Under the pieces are notes generated by a model that was given only the letters and a program-made list of their open reading frames with translations, had not been told where the DNA came from and did not search any database. A stretch of 8,803 nucleotides of DNA from an uncultured Sutterella sp. (GTDB taxonomy: Bacteria > Pseudomonadota > Gammaproteobacteria > Burkholderiales > Burkholderiaceae_F), in contig CAJKSP010000066.1 of NCBI GenBank assembly GCA_905202595.1, forward strand, positions 1-8,803. The letters run 5' to 3'. This document shows positions 5,822 through 8,803 of the stretch, one piece after another. A program made the position numbers and the translations under genes. Each line of letters opens with the position of its first letter. Position 1 is the stretch's first letter.

Positions 5822-6604
5822 TTACTGCACCTTGGCCTTCTTCACGACCTCCTGGAAGTGCTGCTGCACGCGGCGGTTGGCGAGCGCGTTGCGAATCACA
5901 GGCTTCTGGCTTTCGTAAGAGGGATAAAGCTCTGCGGGACGCTTGGCTTCAAGCTTCACGACGTGGAAGCCGAATTCCGTGCGGATCGGAGCCTGAGCCA
6001 CTTCGCCCGGCTTGAGGGACGTGAAGGACGCGCCGAAGGCCGGCACAAAAGAGCGGGGAACCACCCAGCCGAGCAGGCCGCCCTGCGCCTTGTTGCCCGT
6101 ATCTTCAGAGAACTCCTGCGCGAGCTTGCCGAAGTCGGCGCCCTTGTTGAGGCGCTGAATGAGGTTCTTGGCCTGATCCTCGGTCTTCACGAGAATGTGG
6201 CGGACCTGGTATTCCGTATCGCCGTAGGCCTTCTTGTCAGCGTCGTACGCCTTCTTCATGTCGGCTTCGGAGACCGGGTTCTGGCGAGCCCAGTCCTGGG
6301 CGAGGCCCTGAATGAGAATGTTGTTGCGGGCGTTGTTGATGGCCTGCTTGACTTCAGCCTTGTCGGCAATCTTGGCCTTCTTCGCTTCCTGGAGCAGAAC
6401 CGTCTGCTGGATGAGAAGGTTCTTCACCTGACGCTCGAGTTCGGCGCCCGCGGGCTGGCCCTGCGCCACGGCACGGTCATAGATGGCCTTCTGTTCGGCA
6501 ACCGAGACGGTCTCGCCGTTGACTTTGAAGCTCTTCAGTTCAGCGCTGGCGGTGCCGGCGGCAAGTACGGCAGCAAGGCCGAGAACAAAAATCTTCTTCT
6601 GCAT
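5822..6604 (-). CDS. Secreted PpiC-type peptidylprolyl isomerase (parvulin foldase)
   Basis: 260 residues. It isomerises Xaa-Pro bonds and helps envelope proteins fold in the periplasm. A signal peptide (MQKKIFVLGLAAVLAAGTASA, cleavage likely after residue 21) is followed by a SurA/PrsA-like helical N-domain (about 22-125). One parvulin domain spans about 131-222, with EYQVRHILVK (His136), ADFGKLAQEFSEDTG, GGLLGWV, FVPAF and FGFHVVKLE (His214). A C-terminal helix follows. An in-frame TTG at 6640 would add 12 polar residues ahead of the signal peptide, so the ATG at 6604 is preferred; its ribosome-binding site is weak (AGAAG). The gene lies 73 bases downstream of yciB on the same strand. In many Burkholderiales a bolA gene lies between these two; none fits here. 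Confidence 0.93.
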   Translation of the reverse strand: MQKKIFVLGLAAVLAAGTASAELKSFKVNGETVSVAEQKAIYDRAVAQGQPAGAELERQVKNLLIQQTVLLQEAKKAKIADKAEVKQAINNARNNILIQGLAQDWARQNPVSEADMKKAYDADKKAYGDTEYQVRHILVKTEDQAKNLIQRLNKGADFGKLAQEFSEDTGNKAQGGLLGWVVPRSFVPAFGASFTSLKPGEVAQAPIRTEFGFHVVKLEAKRPAELYPSYESQKPVIRNALANRRVQQHFQEVVKKAKVQ

Positions 6605-6619
6605 TTTGCTTCTATGAAT

Positions 6620-6648
6620 ATCCGATGAAACCGAGCGCAAGGAGTCAA
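6620..6648 (-). promoter_or_regulatory. Candidate internal promoter for the foldase gene
   Basis: On the minus strand, -35 TTGACT (6648-6643, 5 of 6) is followed after 17 bases by TCGGAT (6625-6620, 3 of 6). The good -35 and exact spacing support it; the poor -10 does not. It would let the foldase be expressed apart from yciB. Confidence 0.3.
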
Positions 6649-6677
6649 AAAATCCCTTGGCCTGCGTAAAAGTGGGC

Positions 6678-7283
6678 TCAATTCTGACGCTCGACAGCGT
6701 GCTTTGTCATCCACACCGCAATGCCAATTGTAAAAATCATTGTCAAGGCAATCAGGCCGAAAAGCTTGAAGTTGACCCAGACATCGGTCGGAAAAGAATA
6801 AGCGACGGCGAGGTTGATGAAGCCCACGACGACGAAGAATCCGATCCAGAGATGCTGCAGCTTGCGCCAGGCCGTCTCCTCGAGTTCGATCTGCCCCTTC
6901 ATGAGCGTGCGGATGAAGTTTCGGCCTGTGAAGCTGCCGTAGAGCAGGATGGCGGCAAAGATCCAATAGAGGATCGTCGGCTTCCATTTGATGAACATTT
7001 CGTTCTTAAGCCAGAGCGTGAGTCCGCCGAAGACGCAGATGACGGCAAGGCTGATCCAGAGCATCGGCTCAATGCGGCGGCCGCGGATCTTGAGCCAGAG
7101 GAGCTGCACGAAGGTTGCGGCGATGCCCGTAATGGTCGCGAGGAAGACGGGCGCCGTGAGGGGCGTCACGCCTGAGCCGAGAACGCTCTGCGCGAGCGCA
7201 AGCGATTCGCTCGAGAAGTGCTCCGCCCCCTTGAAGGCGGCAAAGAAGAGGATGACGGGGAAGAGATCGAAAAGAAGCTTCAT
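6678..7283 (-). CDS. yciB: YciB/IspZ-family inner-membrane septation protein A
   Basis: 201 residues. This family of small polytopic membrane proteins has been linked to septation and envelope integrity. Hallmarks are the start MKLLFDLFPVILFFAAFK, the central KWKPTILYW, AWRKLQHLWIGFFVVVGFINL and the very conserved AYSFPTDVWVNFKLFG near 161-176. About five membrane segments are visible (roughly 3-20, 43-63, 75-93, 103-118, 147-163, with a last one near 175-192). The start at 7283 matches the family's N-terminus exactly, although no good Shine-Dalgarno precedes it. The protein ends at KHAVERQN. It is the first gene of a unit with the PpiC foldase and is divergent from the M16 peptidase gene. 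Confidence 0.95.
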   Translation of the reverse strand: MKLLFDLFPVILFFAAFKGAEHFSSESLALAQSVLGSGVTPLTAPVFLATITGIAATFVQLLWLKIRGRRIEPMLWISLAVICVFGGLTLWLKNEMFIKWKPTILYWIFAAILLYGSFTGRNFIRTLMKGQIELEETAWRKLQHLWIGFFVVVGFINLAVAYSFPTDVWVNFKLFGLIALTMIFTIGIAVWMTKHAVERQN

Positions 7284-7671
7284 GGAATTTCGCAGGCAAA
7301 GTCTGCGCTGCGCCGTCCGGCGGTGTGTCTTGAGGCTGGCGCGCTGCGGAGGATCCGCCTGCGCGCGAGCGCCAAGAATAATGCATGAGGGAAAGAGAAA
7401 GCGGCCTGAGGCGCAGCTTTGCGCTCAAAGAGGAGCCTAGTGAAGGGGCCGGAAGCGCCGCCGCTTGCTAACATCCGGAAACGCATGCGCCGCGCTGCAG
7501 GCCCGCAGACGGGCCGCGCGCGTCGTAACGTACGCTTCGCAACATCGATTCAGTCGACGGCGGATGTCAGGCCAGGGCTGCGCCCTGCGCACCGAGGATG
7601 CGCGGAGCTCCTCAGCAGTGCGGCGGCGCCCTTCTGCGTCCGTCCGTCTTAACAAGACAGAGATCCTAGCG
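7284..7671. other. 388-base divergent intergenic region between yciB and the M16 peptidase gene
   Basis: No convincing gene or tRNA is visible. The open frames here have arginine- and alanine-rich, low-complexity translations and no ribosome-binding site. Several short GC hairpins occur: GGCCCG/CGGGCC (7500-7515, loop CAGA), CAGGGC/GCCCTG with a 3-base loop near 7573-7587, and GTCTT/AAGAC (7646-7658), the last only 13 bases before the peptidase start. No confident -35/-10 pair was found on either strand. The minus strand carries CATTAT near 7378-7383 as a weak -10 for yciB. Confidence 0.5.
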
Positions 7672-8803
7672 ATGCACGGAATCCAAAAAATCACAGCGGC
7701 CGCGCTCGCGGCCGCACTGGCCGGCGGGGCTTCGGGCCTTGCCGCAGGAGAGCAAAGCATGAATGACGCGCTGCCGCAGCCGACGGCTACAGTCGAAGGC
7801 ATTTCCGAGTACCGCCTGCCCAATGGGCTCAAGGTGGTGCTCTATCCGGACGCGAGCAAGCCTACCGCCACCGTCAACATGACCTACATGGTCGGGTCCC
7901 GCCAGGAAAACTACGGCGAGACGGGCATGGCGCACCTTCTCGAGCACCTGATGTTCAAGGGCTCGAAGAACTACCCCAATCCGACGGCGGAATTCACAAA
8001 GCGCGGCTTTCGCATGAACGGCTCGACGTGGCTCGACCGCACGAACTACTTCGTGAGCTTCACGGCGACCGACGACAATATGAAGTGGGCTCTCGGCTGG
8101 CAGGCCGATGCGATGGTGAATTCGAACATTGCCCGTTCGGACCTCGACACGGAAATGACCGTCGTGAGAAACGAGTACGAAATGGGCGAGAACAAGCCCA
8201 TCTCCGTCATGCTCAAGCGCATGCAGAGCGTGCTCTTTGACTGGCAGAGCTATGGACGCTCCACGATCGGCGCCAGAAGCGACATCGAAAACGTCGAAAT
8301 CCCGAATCTGCGCGCCTTCTACCGGACGTACTACCAGCCTGACAATGCCGTGCTTACGGTGTCGGGCAAGTTTGATCCCAAGGAAGTGCTCGGCTGGATC
8401 GTGAAGGACTTCGGCTCGATTCCGAAGCCGGAGCGCGCGCTGCCGAAGGAATGGACGGTGGAGCCGACTGCCGACGGCGAGCGCGAGTTCGTCATCCGCA
8501 GAAAGGGCGAAACGCAGCTCGTTGCTGTGGGCTACCGCATTCCGTCGGCGCTCGCCGACGACTATGCTGCGGTGGCGATGGCCGCTCAGATCCTCGGCGA
8601 CACGCCGACGGGACGCCTCTACAAGTCCCTCGTGGAAACCGGCATGGCGACGCAGGTCTTCGGCTGGCCGATGGCGACTGCGAAGCCTGGCTTCGTCATG
8701 TTCGGCGCCATGGTGAAGAAGGGCGACGACATCGAGCCGGTGAAGAAGAAGCTCGTTGAAGAGATCGAAAACGCCTTCGCTCAGACGCCGGCGTCGGCCG
8801 AGG
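7672..8803 (+). CDS. Secreted M16-family zinc metallopeptidase (insulinase/pitrilysin-like), partial at right edge
   Basis: 377 codons are visible with no stop before the edge. A signal peptide-like start (MHGIQKITAAALAAALAGG, with LAA-GEQ a likely cleavage) leads into an M16 catalytic domain beginning EYRLPNGLKVVLYPD. The inverted zinc motif HLLEH is at residues 88-92 (ligands H88 and H92, catalytic E91). The third ligand is E168 in VVRNEYEM, 75 residues after H92, which fits the family's HxxEH...E spacing. MNGSTWLDRTNYF matches the conserved substrate-site strand. YYQPDNAVLTVSGKFDP and the GDTPTGRLYKSLVE region show the second half-domain beginning. Two-domain periplasmic M16 proteins of this type are about 900 residues, so much of the gene probably lies beyond the window. 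The Shine-Dalgarno of this start is weak; an internal ATG at 7759 has a better one. Confidence 0.93.
   Translation, partial: MHGIQKITAAALAAALAGGASGLAAGEQSMNDALPQPTATVEGISEYRLPNGLKVVLYPDASKPTATVNMTYMVGSRQENYGETGMAHLLEHLMFKGSKNYPNPTAEFTKRGFRMNGSTWLDRTNYFVSFTATDDNMKWALGWQADAMVNSNIARSDLDTEMTVVRNEYEMGENKPISVMLKRMQSVLFDWQSYGRSTIGARSDIENVEIPNLRAFYRTYYQPDNAVLTVSGKFDPKEVLGWIVKDFGSIPKPERALPKEWTVEPTADGEREFVIRRKGETQLVAVGYRIPSALADDYAAVAMAAQILGDTPTGRLYKSLVETGMATQVFGWPMATAKPGFVMFGAMVKKGDDIEPVKKKLVEEIENAFAQTPASAE

Noticed and set aside
5720..6628. Plus-strand open frame (302 codons) opposite the foldase gene
   Set aside because: It is antisense to a clear PpiC-type protein, spans that gene's terminator hairpin and shows no domain.
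7419..7652. 77-codon plus-strand frame upstream of the M16 gene
   Set aside because: Arginine-rich low-complexity translation, no ribosome-binding site and no family resemblance.
1..8803. CRISPR arrays, insertion sequences, phage genes, tRNA or rRNA genes
   Set aside because: No regularly spaced repeats, transposase-like proteins, terminal inverted repeats or cloverleaf-forming segments were seen on reading both strands.

Overview
The window is GC-rich (by eye around 60 to 65 %), densely packed Gram-negative DNA. The gene set fits a betaproteobacterium: a YciB/IspZ septation protein upstream of a secreted PpiC-type parvulin foldase, a YihY/BrkB membrane protein with the long C-terminal extension, a ZntR/CadR-like MerR regulator and a periplasmic M16 peptidase. 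Codon and intergenic style suggest Burkholderiales, possibly Sutterellaceae. That placement is inference from gene content, with no database match behind it.

Left end (1-766): a MerR-family metal-type regulator (267-707) is divergent from a gene that starts at 68 on the minus strand and runs off the left edge. Between them is a textbook MerR-type promoter on the minus strand: TTGACC, a 19-base spacer carrying an imperfect dyad, then TTCAAT. The first 15 codons of the edge gene read like the start of a heavy-metal-associated (HMA) domain. Codon 16 is an in-frame TGA, exactly where relatives of the MDCPTE type carry their metal-binding cysteine, and the frame then continues as PVELRP. This could be a selenocysteine-containing metal-binding protein or P-type ATPase, and it is the observation most worth following up. 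The regulator itself keeps the two metal-loop cysteines of ZntR (C114, C124) but has alanine where ZntR has Cys79.

Middle left (767-3267): two consecutive, apparently co-transcribed multi-pass membrane proteins of unknown function (767-1363 and 1367-1915) are followed by iadA, an isoaspartyl dipeptidase with every catalytic residue in place (2017-3165). A perfect terminator-like hairpin sits a few bases upstream of the iadA ribosome-binding site. A strong hairpin with a T-tract closes iadA.

Middle right (3261-5746): a YihY/BrkB-family inner-membrane protein starts at 3389 from a promoter that overlaps the iadA terminator tail. A secreted Sel1-repeat protein (4942-5679) follows, with its own weaker terminator.

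Right end (5766-8803): yciB (7283-6678) and the ppiC-like foldase (6604-5822) lie on the minus strand and end in an excellent terminator facing the Sel1 gene. A 388-base divergent intergenic region separates yciB from an M16 zinc peptidase with a signal peptide (from 7672), which continues past the right edge. PpiC, Sel1 and M16 all point to envelope and periplasmic protein handling, but nothing here shows that they act together.
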